Of a stretch of DNA of 64,000 nt, positions 8,830-18,044 are shown piece after piece. Position 1 is the first letter of the stretch. Each line of letters starts with the position of its first letter. The notes under the pieces are model-generated. The model was given only the letters and a program-made list of their open reading frames with translations, was not told the origin of the DNA and searched no databases. This DNA comes from Cellulophaga sp. L1A9. Its GTDB lineage: Bacteria > Bacteroidota > Bacteroidia > Flavobacteriales > Flavobacteriaceae. The position numbers and the translations under genes are program-made. The stretch covers positions 3,224,001 to 3,288,000 of the forward strand of contig NZ_CP047027.1 of assembly GCF_009797025.1 (NCBI RefSeq), in the 5' to 3' direction.

Positions 8830-9873
8830 ATGAAGAGATTACAAATAGTATTCAATGCGGTGTTTATTTTATTCGGTCTATCCCTAGGGTATGCTCAAAC
8901 AGCTACAACTGACGAGGCTACGACTGAGAGGGCCGATTTTACCATTGCTTTTGGTTCCTGTAACAAGAGTGCTATTCCAAACTTATTATGGGATGATATC
9001 TTAAACACTAATCCTGATGTATGGATATGGGGTGGCGATAATGTTTATGCAGATACCAATGACATGCAAGAGCTTCAGCAGTTTTATGAAAGCCAGGACA
9101 GTGTTTTAGGCTATCAGAAATTAAGAACACAAGTTCCTGTGATTGGTACTTGGGATGATCATGATTATGGACTAAACGATGGAGGTGTAGAGTATATCTT
9201 TAAAAAAGAAAGTCAGCAAGTATTTCTAGATTTCTTTAAGGTAGCAAAAGATAGCCCGCGTAGAACGCAAGAAGGCGTGTATGCGGCACATACATATGAT
9301 ACGCCTAAAGGAAGTGTAAAAGTATTGGTGTTAGATACGCGTTATTTTAGAACAGCATTAACTAAAGATACGGTTACTAAAAAAAGGACGAAACCAAATA
9401 GCTATGGGGAAGGTACTGTTTTAGGGAAAGCACAATGGGCATGGTTGGAGGATGAATTGAATACGAGTACGGCAGATTTTAATATTTTAGTGAGTAGCAT
9501 ACAAGTATTGTCTAATGAGCATGGTTTTGAAACATGGGGTAATTTTCCGCATGAAGTAGACAAATTAGAAAAACTAATTGCCACGTCTAAAGCAGAAGGT
9601 GTAGTGGTGTTATCAGGAGACAGGCATATCTCTGAATTTTCAAAAACGACTATTGAGGGGGTAGCATATCCTTTGATAGATTTTACGAGTAGCGGACTTA
9701 CCCATGTGTATTCTTCGTATTCGGGAGAACCTAATCCGTACCGGGTAGGGGAGGTAGTTTCTGTGGTAAGTTTTGGAACCTTGAGTTTTAATTTTGAAAC
9801 AGCTACTATTACATTCAAAATGATAGGCGATGAAGGTAAAGTCTTGGGTATCTTAGCACAAGGGTTTAAATAA
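8830..9873 (+). CDS. PhoD-like alkaline phosphatase family protein, secreted
   Basis: The 347-residue product starts MKRLQIVF, with a signal peptide ending at GYAQ. An in-frame start at 8791 is rejected because it precedes the promoter and would mask the signal. Metallophosphatase motifs are visible: FGSCNKS, WGGDNVYAD, GTWDDHDYG, a tyrosine/asparagine region, and LSGDRHISE near the C-terminus. Members cleave phosphate mono- or diesters in the periplasm with Ca2+/Fe3+. The exact substrate is unknown. It is a single gene, divergent from the gldI operon. Confidence 0.88.
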   Translation: MKRLQIVFNAVFILFGLSLGYAQTATTDEATTERADFTIAFGSCNKSAIPNLLWDDILNTNPDVWIWGGDNVYADTNDMQELQQFYESQDSVLGYQKLRTQVPVIGTWDDHDYGLNDGGVEYIFKKESQQVFLDFFKVAKDSPRRTQEGVYAAHTYDTPKGSVKVLVLDTRYFRTALTKDTVTKKRTKPNSYGEGTVLGKAQWAWLEDELNTSTADFNILVSSIQVLSNEHGFETWGNFPHEVDKLEKLIATSKAEGVVVLSGDRHISEFSKTTIEGVAYPLIDFTSSGLTHVYSSYSGEPNPYRVGEVVSVVSFGTLSFNFETATITFKMIGDEGKVLGILAQGFK

Positions 9874-9906
9874 TCGTTAACTTACCTTCGGTTTTGTATT
9901 AATTTA

Positions 9907-9936
9907 TTGTAGAATGTATTTAAAATAGTACTTTTG
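9907..9936 (+). promoter_or_regulatory. Promoter of ndk
   Basis: TTG at 9907-9909 and TACTTTTG at 9929-9936 are separated by 19 bases, matching the Bacteroidota vegetative promoter (TTTG-N19-TAnnTTTG). The ATG at 9954 follows after 17 bases. Confidence 0.7.
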
Positions 9937-9953
9937 CACAAAATTCAAAGAAA

Positions 9954-10370
9954 ATGACAAATAGAACATTTACAATGCTTAAGCCAGATGCTGTGCAAAA
10001 CGGACATATTGGTGCTATTCTAGACAAAATTAATGCTGCTGGTTTTAAGATTGTAGCTATGAAATATACGCAATTAAGCAAAAGAGATGCTCAAGCGTTT
10101 TACGCTGTTCATAGTGAGCGTCCTTTTTACGGAGAATTGGTAGACTTTATGTCTAGAGGACCAATCGTTGCTGCTATTTTAGAAAAAGATAATGCTGTTG
10201 AAGACTTTAGAGCTTTAATTGGTGCAACTAACCCAGCTGAGGCTGCAGATGGTACTATCCGTAAAATGTTTGCTACATCTCTTGGTGAGAATGCAGTACA
10301 TGGTTCTGATAGTGATGAGAATGCTGCTTTAGAAGGAGCTTTCCATTTTTCTGGAAGAGAGATTTTCTAA
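9954..10370 (+). CDS. ndk: Nucleoside diphosphate kinase
   Basis: The 138 residues are full length for Ndk. The conserved start ([17 protein letters not shown]), [12 protein letters not shown], and the active-site histidine in ENAVHGSDS are all present. It transfers phosphate from ATP to other NDPs via phosphohistidine and balances the (d)NTP pools. It is a single gene with its own promoter and terminator. The recF-side genes further on are commonly near ndk in flavobacteria, so the intervening NUDIX-helicase pair looks inserted. Confidence 0.97.
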   Translation: MTNRTFTMLKPDAVQNGHIGAILDKINAAGFKIVAMKYTQLSKRDAQAFYAVHSERPFYGELVDFMSRGPIVAAILEKDNAVEDFRALIGATNPAEAADGTIRKMFATSLGENAVHGSDSDENAALEGAFHFSGREIF

Positions 10371-10392
10371 GGAAAACAACACAAGATATATG

Positions 10393-10428
10393 AAAGGCTA
10401 CTCAGTGATGAGTGGCCTTTTTTTTATT
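10393..10428 (+). terminator. Terminator after ndk
   Basis: AAAGGCTACTCA and TGAGTGGCCTTT pair with one G-T wobble around a four-base loop, followed by a run of eight T. It also overlaps the end of the helicase gene coming from the other side. Confidence 0.85.
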
Positions 10429-13400
10429 TTAGAACTTCAACAAACTCGCCAATAATTCTCATTTCTTTACTATTGTCTTCATTGATTATTATACTTTTAA
10501 AACTATCGTCATACGAGTTAGGTTTCAATATAATTGAATCATGTTGCCAACCTTCATCTGTAATAGTTTTTTTACTTATATATGTTTTAACGGTAAATGC
10601 AGAATTAAAATCAGGGTCAAAGGCATCTCTATTTTCTATTAGTAAAATTTTCCCAGTGCGAGAACCTGTTACATTTTTTTTGAATAAGCATATTGAGTTA
10701 TTTGGAATAATTTTATTCATTGATTTTCCAATTACTTTACAAGCGAAATAATCATCTGATGCATATCTTTGGGGAACAGATGTTAGTTTATATTCTTTTT
10801 CATCTTGCATTTCACTAAAGCTACCAGCTGCTGCGTAAAAGTTGTATAGAGGAACTGTAAATTCAGATACTTTTTCTTCTACTTTTGATTTTACTGCGGT
10901 TTTAAAATTATTTGGAGCAAGTTTCTCTCTGTTAACGGCTGTTATGTAATTGTATAAGTCGTCTTTTACTGGTTGTTCTAATTGAAACTTAAAGTGGACA
11001 ACTGGTTTTTGAGAATCAGGCATTTCTGCTTGCTGAATAGAATTCTTTATAATCGATACATCTCCCATGAAATAGAAGTCAGTCCCTTCTGCATCTTCTT
11101 TTTTTACGAATAATAATATTCGCTTTGAAGCGACTACATTTTTTATTTCTTGACTTGATAATTTTCTGTTTGACCGGGATTCCCAAGCGAAAACCGATGG
11201 GGAAACGAAGTAGTCATTATACTTTATGGTGTCTTCAATATCATCAGATTTATGATAAGTAACAAAACAAGGAGTAATTTCATTTCTTGTTCTGTAACCA
11301 TAAACAGTACTACTAACATCATTTTCCCAGTTCAATAATCTACAAACATCTTTACGACTATACTTGTTGAAAAGTAATAGTCCATCTCTGTAATTATCTT
11401 TGTTGAAATTTTTATTGAAGGTGTGTATTGAGTAAGTTATAGAATCAAGTAAGAACTCACTAAAAGTAGTGTTTGAAAGTAACTTAACAAATTCATCGTG
11501 AAATTTGAGTTTGTTACTTTCAATAAAGATGATTTTTTCTTCCTTTCGGATAAAGCTGAAATTGATATTTGAAATACAGGATTTTATAGTTTCAGCACTT
11601 GGTTTATATTGATATTTCTCAAATATTAATTCATTTAAATTTGAAATACTTAACTCGTGATTATTTAGTAGTTCCTTTAGGATAATACTTTCTTCAATTC
11701 TTTTTGCGTTGTTAATTTCTTTGGAAAAAAGCTCTAATAATTCAGATAGCTTTTTGTCTAAAGATTTATCAAATGTTTTGTCTACTTTGTTGATGAAATT
11801 AAAGTACGACTTCGAGTATTCAATGAATGAGAAAGGCTCTCTGGCTTCATTGTTTACAAAGTCCATCATCATGGGAATACGTCCAATCCTACTTTTTAAA
11901 TTATTGTAATCTATTTTTAAATCAGATAACAGTTGCATTGTCGCTGAATCAATGGAAGCATAGATTCTTTCTTTAGTGATTTCATCAAAATTAATAGTTG
12001 ATTCTCCTGGAATCATACTACTACCCTCTGAAATTAATTTTCTTATTTTGTCTTTATTAAAGGAGGTGTCCCCATATAAAGCTATTGGAATTAAATAATT
12101 ATTTTTATAGTTGCCAATAAAATCAATGATTGTTAAATAATATTTGTTGTCTGTCTTTCTTAATCCTCGTCCTAATTGCTGTATGAATATTATTGCAGAT
12201 TGGGTTGGGCGAATCATTATGACTTGATTGATTTTTGGTATATCAATTCCTTCATTAAAAATGTCAATAGTAAATATGTAATCTAATTTTATTGTTAAAT
12301 CATCACTTTCTAATAGTTCTATGGCATTTGTTCTTTCCTGTTCTGAACTATCTCCTGTTAAAGCAATTGTTTTGTAGCCTTTTTGATTGAATTTGTCTGA
12401 TAATTCTTTGGCTTCAATTTTTTTAGAACAAAAAATTAGACCTCTTGTTATTCCATTGTCGGAACCATAAAATTCAATTTTAGAAATAATTTTATTGACT
12501 CTTTCGTCTGCTGTTAAAAGTTTGAAATCTGATTCTTTTTCAAGTATTTCATCATTTACTGATAAATCTGTTACACCATAATAATGGAAAGGAATAAGCA
12601 TATCTTCTTCCATTGCCTTATTTAGTCTAATCTCATAAGCTATATTATGGTCAAACAAACTATAAATGTCTTTATCGTCTGTTCTGTCTGGTGTTGCAGT
12701 CATACCAAGAAGAAATCTCGGATTGAAATATTTTATTAATCTAATATATGAATCTGCTCCTGAACGATGAGATTCATCAATAATAATATAATCAAAGAAA
12801 TCTTTTTTAAATTGTTCTAAATGATTTGATTTTGAAATTGTTTGAACAGTTGAAAATACAAAGTCTTTATCTAGTTCTCTTTGTTTTCCTGAGTATAACC
12901 CCATTGTTTTAGACTTACCGAAAATAGTTTTAAAAGTTTCCATTGCTTTTTCAGCAATGTTTAATCGATGTACAACAAATAGCAGTTTTTTAGGATTAAA
13001 AGCTTTGGCATCAAAAGCAGCTAAATAGGTTTTACCTGTTCCGGTTGCAGAAATTATAAGCGCTTTATTGCTTTGTTTTCTTAAGTTTTTTAAATTCTCT
13101 AATGCTTCAGTTTGCATAGAGTTTGGAATTATTTCTAAATTAAATTCTTTAGATAATTCCTCTTCGCTTTTTTTGTAAACTAGTGATTGCTTTTTGTAAA
13201 TCTCTTCATATTTTTTGATGTAAGTTTTATTTACAATTTCACCTATTTCAAAATCATCTTGAAATTCGTTAATCACTTTATCTACTAAGGAGCTTGAGTT
13301 TCTTGCTGAAACCTTCATATTCCACTCTTTATTTGTAGATAATGCGGCTGAAGTTAAATTGCTACTTCCAATAATTAAGTTGTAGTATTTAGAGTGCTTA

Positions 13401-13783
13401 AAAATATAACCTTTTGAATGTGAGTCTTCTTTAGTTATTATTTTTAATTCTATATTTTGAAATTGTAAAAGTCTTTTTAATGCTTCGGGTTGTGTGAAGT
13501 TTAGATATTGAGAAACAAGAATTTTTCCTTTTATACCTTTTTTCTCAAGAGTTTTAAATGTGTTTATTAAAGTAGCTACACCGCTTGTTGTAATAAAAGC
13601 AACAGATATATAAAAGCTTTCGCAGTTTTCTAATTCTTTAATAATAGTAGTTAGAACTTTCTTTCTAGGGATTTTTCGATTGACAAGTAGTTCTGGTTGG
13701 TATAAAGCGTCGGATTCTAAGGATTTATCAATGAACCCAGTTAATAGGCTATCTTTAAAATCATCATTAAATATTTTATCCAT
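10424..13783 (-). CDS. PLD-nuclease / SF2 helicase / DUF3427 / S24 autoprotease fusion (candidate defence protein)
   Basis: The product has 1119 residues from the ATG at 13783; a TTG two codons earlier is possible. An N-terminal PLD-like domain has His122-x-Lys124 and GSSNLT (139-144). The superfamily II helicase has Walker A ATGTGKT (246-252), DESH (336-339), MTATP (361-365) and QQLGRGLR (535-542). A DUF3427 domain follows at about 802-948 (YSRKDVCRLLNW, FVTYHKS, WESRS, ILLFVKK). The C-terminus (about 978-1118) is an S24 peptidase. It has Ser1021 in GKSM, Lys1066 in VKTY, and an AAAG site whose Ala986-Gly987 bond lies 34 residues before the Ser, as in LexA (Gly85/Ser119). There is no HTH domain. 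The gene overlaps the NUDIX gene by eight bases. Inferred: a DNA-translocating nuclease controlled by LexA-like self-cleavage, for phage defence or repair. Confidence 0.88.
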   Translation of the reverse strand: MDKIFNDDFKDSLLTGFIDKSLESDALYQPELLVNRKIPRKKVLTTIIKELENCESFYISVAFITTSGVATLINTFKTLEKKGIKGKILVSQYLNFTQPEALKRLLQFQNIELKIITKEDSHSKGYIFKHSKYYNLIIGSSNLTSAALSTNKEWNMKVSARNSSSLVDKVINEFQDDFEIGEIVNKTYIKKYEEIYKKQSLVYKKSEEELSKEFNLEIIPNSMQTEALENLKNLRKQSNKALIISATGTGKTYLAAFDAKAFNPKKLLFVVHRLNIAEKAMETFKTIFGKSKTMGLYSGKQRELDKDFVFSTVQTISKSNHLEQFKKDFFDYIIIDESHRSGADSYIRLIKYFNPRFLLGMTATPDRTDDKDIYSLFDHNIAYEIRLNKAMEEDMLIPFHYYGVTDLSVNDEILEKESDFKLLTADERVNKIISKIEFYGSDNGITRGLIFCSKKIEAKELSDKFNQKGYKTIALTGDSSEQERTNAIELLESDDLTIKLDYIFTIDIFNEGIDIPKINQVIMIRPTQSAIIFIQQLGRGLRKTDNKYYLTIIDFIGNYKNNYLIPIALYGDTSFNKDKIRKLISEGSSMIPGESTINFDEITKERIYASIDSATMQLLSDLKIDYNNLKSRIGRIPMMMDFVNNEAREPFSFIEYSKSYFNFINKVDKTFDKSLDKKLSELLELFSKEINNAKRIEESIILKELLNNHELSISNLNELIFEKYQYKPSAETIKSCISNINFSFIRKEEKIIFIESNKLKFHDEFVKLLSNTTFSEFLLDSITYSIHTFNKNFNKDNYRDGLLLFNKYSRKDVCRLLNWENDVSSTVYGYRTRNEITPCFVTYHKSDDIEDTIKYNDYFVSPSVFAWESRSNRKLSSQEIKNVVASKRILLFVKKEDAEGTDFYFMGDVSIIKNSIQQAEMPDSQKPVVHFKFQLEQPVKDDLYNYITAVNREKLAPNNFKTAVKSKVEEKVSEFTVPLYNFYAAAGSFSEMQDEKEYKLTSVPQRYASDDYFACKVIGKSMNKIIPNNSICLFKKNVTGSRTGKILLIENRDAFDPDFNSAFTVKTYISKKTITDEGWQHDSIILKPNSYDDSFKSIIINEDNSKEMRIIGEFVEVLK

Positions 13784-14174
13784 TCTCAATTAATCTATTA
13801 ACTATAGGGATATCTGCTGCTGCCCAGTCTAATTTTTTTAAATTTTCTAAAGAGCGCCATTGAGAAGAAATATGTTCATTTAATTGAATTTCACTTTTAT
13901 CAGAAATACATTTAAAAACATGCATTATTAATTTAAAGTCTGGATATTGATGATTAACTGTTAAATATAATTCACCCATTGAGATTGGTGTGAAGTTTAA
14001 TTCTTCTTTTAATTCTCTATACAGTGCATTATTTAATGTTTCCCCATTTTCTACTTTGCCTCCAGGGAATTCAAATTTTTTGGAAATATATGCCAATTTG
14101 TTTTGAGGCCTTTGAACACATAGAATCTTATCTTCAAAATAGATTATTGCAGCAACAACTTCTATCTCTTTCAT
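13776..14174 (-). CDS. NUDIX hydrolase (MutT-like), partner of the nuclease-helicase
   Basis: The 132-residue protein has a NUDIX box at residues 39-61: G-x5-E45-x7-R53-E54-L-x-E57-E58. The usual Gly near the end is Asn60. FEFPGGKVENGE and VVAAIIYFEDKILCVQRP resemble (8-oxo-)dGTP diphosphatases (MutT). It probably hydrolyses a (modified) nucleoside triphosphate or related pyrophosphate. Its end overlaps the start of the helicase gene, so the two are translationally coupled. It starts 17 bases after the DUF721 gene, so it may be read from that operon or from a promoter inside it. NUDIX plus PLD-helicase-DUF3427 suggests that nucleotides and DNA are handled together. Confidence 0.88.
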   Translation of the reverse strand: MKEIEVVAAIIYFEDKILCVQRPQNKLAYISKKFEFPGGKVENGETLNNALYRELKEELNFTPISMGELYLTVNHQYPDFKLIMHVFKCISDKSEIQLNEHISSQWRSLENLKKLDWAAADIPIVNRLIENG

Positions 14175-14191
14175 TTTTTTAAATTTTTAAT

Positions 14192-14488
14192 CTATCGCAA
14201 CACTAACTTCTTAACCACTTCTTTTTTCAACTCTTCATTAAGCATGGTGATAATTTTAGATTTCCCTAGGCTTAATTCTGACCGTAGAACTGAAGAAGAG
14301 AGCGATACAAACAAGGTGTCTCCTCGTAATTCTATGGCCGTTGTGTAGTTATTAACGCCATTCCCCATAAGATTGGTCCAAGCTGCTCTTACATCAACCC
14401 TATCAATGCCTTTTTGGAGCTTGTTGGTGTCAATAAAATCTTGTAAAGCTTCACTTAATGGAATGTTTTCTCTGCGTCTTTTAGCCAT
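14192..14488 (-). CDS. DUF721 (DciA-like) family protein
   Basis: This is a 98-residue cytosolic protein with the compact DUF721 fold (LSEALQDFIDTNKLQKGIDR, AWTNLMGNGVNNYT, LFVSLSSSVLRSELSLGKS). The family includes DciA, which helps load the replicative helicase in bacteria lacking DnaC. Its place near recF fits DNA replication. The ATG overlaps the stop of the lipocalin gene by one base. The DciA role is inferred from family membership only. Confidence 0.8.
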   Translation of the reverse strand: MAKRRRENIPLSEALQDFIDTNKLQKGIDRVDVRAAWTNLMGNGVNNYTTAIELRGDTLFVSLSSSVLRSELSLGKSKIITMLNEELKKEVVKKLVLR

Positions 14489-14910
14489 TATTTGCTAATG
14501 TTTATCGGTTCGTAGCGTTTGTAAAAGTACGTGATATTATCTTCATTAGTGACTGAAAACTGATCTTTAGAAATAGATTTTAAGGTTTCTGTCCATTCAC
14601 TAATCTCCGTCTTATAGGTTAGTAAATAGGTGTCTTCTTTATTGAAAAGCGTAAAGGTCTCAGCATCATCACTTGTAATATAAGTGCCGCTAAAAGTGGG
14701 TTTTACTTTTTTTCTAAATCCTTTTAATCCGTCTAACTGAATGTAATCTATCGTTTCATTTACCGTATACTCTTTCTTTTGCCCGTCAGGAAGCGTTACT
14801 TTCTCTATTTCCCAATACCCATTTAAATCACTTAACTGCTCTTCGGTTATTTTTTGAGAGCAGGAGGTTACTATAAATAGGAATAATATGGCGCTTATAT
14901 TTTTTATCAT
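14488..14910 (-). CDS. Lipocalin-like lipoprotein
   Basis: The 140-residue product has Cys17 in VTSCSQK. The mature part starts with LNGYWEIEKVTLPDGQ, the opening strand of small lipocalin-like domains common in Bacteroidota, and has alternating beta-strand composition. The ligand is unknown. It is co-directional and overlapping with the DUF721 gene, an arrangement often found beside recF in flavobacteria. Confidence 0.75.
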   Translation of the reverse strand: MIKNISAILFLFIVTSCSQKITEEQLSDLNGYWEIEKVTLPDGQKKEYTVNETIDYIQLDGLKGFRKKVKPTFSGTYITSDDAETFTLFNKEDTYLLTYKTEISEWTETLKSISKDQFSVTNEDNITYFYKRYEPINISK

Positions 14911-14948
14911 TGCGTTGCTTTTTCTAGTACTATTTTTTTACGTATTAA

Positions 14949-15275
14949 TCTGTTCTCGATACTATTTTTGTTTCGTTGCCCTGCACAAAAATCACTCGAA
15001 CTGACAGGATATTTTTATTTTAAACTTGAAATTCCTTCTTGCGCTTGAACTTTTTTATTTGTCAGCTGTTCTCGATACTATTTTTGTTTCGTTGCCCTGC
15101 ACAAAAATCACTCGAATGGACAGGGTATTTTTATTTTGAACTTGAACTTCCTTCTTGCGCTTGAACTTTTTTATTTGTCAGCTGTTCTCGATACTATTTT
15201 TGTTTCGTTGCCCTGCACAAAAATCACTCGAACTGACAGGGTATTTTTATTTTGAATTTCAAGCTTGAACTTTTT
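14949..15275. repeat. 116-bp tandem repeat, about 2.8 copies
   Basis: Units begin TGTTCTCGATACTATTTTTG at 14951, 15067 and 15183, giving an exact period of 116 bases twice. Copies differ by few substitutions, and the third is cut short. Each unit contains GTTCTCGA near its start and TCGAACTGACAG (one copy TCGAATGGACAG) about 45 bases later, a partly inverted pair that could fold. No open frame fits. It fills most of the 378-base gap between the lipocalin and recF genes. Similar CTCGA-rich intergenic repeats are, from memory, dispersed in flavobacterial genomes. Confidence 0.9.
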
Positions 15276-15288
15276 GAGTTGCCATCAA

Positions 15289-16374
15289 TTAACTCCCTAA
15301 CTTAAACATCTTATAAGACTGATGAATGTTTTTAATTACATTTTCCGTTCTATCTGCATGGGTGTCACTAATAAAAAGCTGACCGAAATTTTCATCATTA
15401 ACTAGACTAATAATATGGCTCACCCTGTTTTCGTCTAACTTATCAAAAATATCATCCAGTAATAAGATAGGAGTAGTGCTAGATTGTTCTTTTATAAAAT
15501 GAAATTGTGCTAGCTTCAAGGCTATCAAAAATGATTTTTGTTGTCCTTGGCTCCCAAATTTTTTAATAGGATGCTCGCCGAGGTCAAAATTTAAATCGTC
15601 TTTATGGATACCGACACTCGTGTATTGTAAAGCCCTGTCTTTCTCTATGTTTTTCTCTAGTAGGTCTAAAAGATTTGAATCTAACAACTTACTGTCATAG
15701 ACCAAAGAGACTTCTTCATTTCCGCCAGAAATAACTTGATATTGTTCTTTAAAGATAGGAATAAAGGTTTCTAAAAAAGCAACACGCTTGTTAAAAATTA
15801 CGGTTCCATAGGTCGCTAATTGCTCATTGTAGACACTTAAATTTGTTTTATCAAAAGTGTGGTTTACTGCAAAATATTTTAAAAGTGAATTCCGCTGACT
15901 TACAATTTTATTGTATTTAAGTAAAGTTTGCAGGTATTCTTTATCGGACTGAGAAATGACACCGTCTATAAATTTTCTTCTAGTATCACTTCCTTCTGTA
16001 ATTAAATCTCTATCGGAAGGCGAAATAATAACAAGAGGTAAGAATCCAATATGGTCAGAAAGCTTGTCATATGCTTTGCCATTTTTCTTGATAATCTTCT
16101 TCATGCCCTTTTTAAGGCTGCAGACTATTTTTTCCTCTCGGTCTAATTTTTCGAAGTTTCCTTCGATTACAAAGAAATCTTCACCGTGTTTTATGTTTTG
16201 AGTGGCTATGGGGTTAAAATAACTTTTGCCGAACGATAAATGATAAATGGCGTCGAGGATATTTGTTTTTCCAATTCCATTCTGACCAACGAAACAGTTG
16301 ATTTTGCTGTCAAATTCGAAATTTTCGGAACTAAAATTCTTGTAATTTATAAGTGATAATTTCTTCAGAAACAT
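15289..16374 (-). CDS. recF: DNA replication and repair protein RecF
   Basis: The 361-residue length is normal. Walker A GQNGIGKT is at residues 30-37, the SMC-like signature is [17 protein letters not shown], and Walker B is [16 protein letters not shown]. RecF binds gapped DNA with ATP and, with RecO and RecR, loads RecA at stalled forks. In this organism it may be the link between damage and RecA-driven self-cleavage of the S24 protein nearby (inference). The gene diverges from the TPR-ribH pair. Confidence 0.96.
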   Translation of the reverse strand: MFLKKLSLINYKNFSSENFEFDSKINCFVGQNGIGKTNILDAIYHLSFGKSYFNPIATQNIKHGEDFFVIEGNFEKLDREEKIVCSLKKGMKKIIKKNGKAYDKLSDHIGFLPLVIISPSDRDLITEGSDTRRKFIDGVISQSDKEYLQTLLKYNKIVSQRNSLLKYFAVNHTFDKTNLSVYNEQLATYGTVIFNKRVAFLETFIPIFKEQYQVISGGNEEVSLVYDSKLLDSNLLDLLEKNIEKDRALQYTSVGIHKDDLNFDLGEHPIKKFGSQGQQKSFLIALKLAQFHFIKEQSSTTPILLLDDIFDKLDENRVSHIISLVNDENFGQLFISDTHADRTENVIKNIHQSYKMFKLGS

Positions 16375-16469
16375 GCTCTGTAACCCTGATTTTTAGATTG
16401 AATAGTAGATGAAGGTGCAAATTATCGAAAAATAACGAATAAGAAGCTTCCAATTTTGAATAAAAACTT

Positions 16470-16477
16470 TATTTTTG
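16470..16477 (+). promoter_or_regulatory. -7 box for the TPR-ribH pair
   Basis: TATTTTTG matches TAnnTTTG and lies 21 bases before the ATG at 16499. No convincing -33 element was found at the right distance. Confidence 0.55.
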
Positions 16478-16498
16478 CCCGATTATTAAAATTAAATA

Positions 16499-17275
16499 AT
16501 GGCTACATACAAGAAGCGCGGATATAAAGCAAAAGAAGTAAATATTGATTCTACAGACGAAGTTGAGTTCAATGAACAAGACAGTACAACGGCTGAGGTT
16601 TTTAGTACCTTAGATGAAAGTGCAAATAAAACTGAAGAGTGGGTTTCTAACAATCAGAATTATATTCTTGGCGTTATTGGTGCAATTGCAGTAGGGGTTT
16701 TAGGGTATTTAGCCTATGATCAGTTTGTGAAAAAACCTCAAGAGGCAGATGCTGGTAACGAAATGTTCTACGCAATGCAACATTTTAATGAGGCTTTACA
16801 AAACCCAGTAGCACAAGATTCATTGTACAACATGGCTTTAGAAGGTGCTAATGGTAAGTATGGCTTAATTGAAGTTATTGAAAACTATGGTGGTACAGAA
16901 AGTGCAAACCTAGCTTCTTATGCAGCAGGTATGTCTTACTTAAACACACAAAAATATCAAGAAGCTATAGATTACTTAAGTGATTATACGGCTCATGATG
17001 CTATTACAGATGCCATTGCCAAAGGTGGTATTGGCGATGCATTCATGCAATTAAATCAGCCAGAAGATGCTTTAGGGTATTATGAAAAAGCCTTGAGTGC
17101 TAATACAAATGAGTATAGTACCCCAATGTTTTTACAAAAAGCAGGTATCGTTGCTTTAGAATTGAATAAAAATGATGCAGCTTTAAAATATTTCGAAAGA
17201 ATTAAAACTGAATTTGCAAAATCTCCAGAAGCTAGTTTGGTAGATGCTTACATTGCAATGGCTAAAAACAAATAA
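16499..17275 (+). CDS. Membrane-anchored TPR protein (YfgM-like)
   Basis: The 258-residue product has an acidic cytosolic N-terminus, one membrane segment (about residues 55-72, YILGVIGAIAVGVLGYLAYD), and then a C-terminal domain of tetratricopeptide repeats (clear helix pairs at about 135-250, e.g. GDAFMQLNQPEDALGYYEKAL). Topology and size match YfgM-type proteins, which work with the SecYEG translocon and periplasmic chaperones. Partners here are unknown. ribH follows two bases after the stop, so the two are one transcript. Confidence 0.82.
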   Translation: MATYKKRGYKAKEVNIDSTDEVEFNEQDSTTAEVFSTLDESANKTEEWVSNNQNYILGVIGAIAVGVLGYLAYDQFVKKPQEADAGNEMFYAMQHFNEALQNPVAQDSLYNMALEGANGKYGLIEVIENYGGTESANLASYAAGMSYLNTQKYQEAIDYLSDYTAHDAITDAIAKGGIGDAFMQLNQPEDALGYYEKALSANTNEYSTPMFLQKAGIVALELNKNDAALKYFERIKTEFAKSPEASLVDAYIAMAKNK

Positions 17276-17277
17276 GT

Positions 17278-17760
17278 ATGGCTACAGCCAATAATAATTT
17301 ATCGGTTTACGATAAAGCTACAATCCCAAATGCGAAAGGTTTTCGATTTGGGATTGTTGTTTCTGAATGGAACACGAATATTACAGAAGGATTGTTTAAC
17401 GGTGCTAAAGAAGCTTTATTAGATTGTGGCGCTTTAGAAGAAAATATAATCCGTTGGGATGTTCCTGGTAGTTTTGAGTTAACCTTTGGAAGCAAAAAAA
17501 TGATTGCAACGCAAAATGTTGATGCAGTGATTGCTATAGGAAGTGTTATTCAAGGCGAAACAAAACATTTTGATTTTGTATGCGAGGCTACAGCACAAGG
17601 CATAAAAGATTTGAATATCCTGACGGATACTCCTGTTATTTTTTGTGTATTGACAGATAATAATCTTCAGCAAGCTATTGACCGTAGTGGTGGTATTCAC
17701 GGTAACAAAGGTACTGAAGGTGCCATTGCAGCAATTAAAATGGCTGCCCTAGGAAAATAG
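17278..17760 (+). CDS. ribH: 6,7-dimethyl-8-ribityllumazine synthase
   Basis: The 160-residue product carries the lumazine synthase motifs FGIVVSEWN, VPGSFELTFGSKKM, AIGSVIQGETKHFDFVC (catalytic His) and DRSGGIHGNKGTEGA. It condenses 5-amino-6-ribitylaminouracil with dihydroxybutanone phosphate in riboflavin synthesis, as an icosahedral assembly. The 289 bases that follow contain no recognised gene. Confidence 0.97.
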   Translation: MATANNNLSVYDKATIPNAKGFRFGIVVSEWNTNITEGLFNGAKEALLDCGALEENIIRWDVPGSFELTFGSKKMIATQNVDAVIAIGSVIQGETKHFDFVCEATAQGIKDLNILTDTPVIFCVLTDNNLQQAIDRSGGIHGNKGTEGAIAAIKMAALGK

Positions 17761-18044
17761 TATTTAAGTATCAAGTCTTAAATATCTAATTTGGATATTG
17801 AGGAGTGTGTCTTTAAGTCCTAACAGCAAACGATAGTTTGATTTTTAGATTATAGCTTCACTTTTACAGTCCTAAACTTTGGGTGTTCAATACTTTCTAA
17901 ACTATGGCTGTGCAGTGAAATACTGCTTGTTGTGCATGTGTAAAGGTGTATTATGCGCTAGTTTCTATGCTGTACCCGTAACTTTTTGATGTGATTGTTA
18001 ACAATTTTTAGCATTGTAAATCAGGTGAAGTCCTGTATTTGTAG

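Noticed and set aside
9402..9818. Minus-strand frame of 138 codons inside the PhoD-like gene
   Set aside because: Opposite-strand shadow of conserved motifs; no promoter or family.
14949..15275. CRISPR array
   Set aside because: Units are contiguous 116-bp tandem copies without variable spacers, and no cas genes are near.
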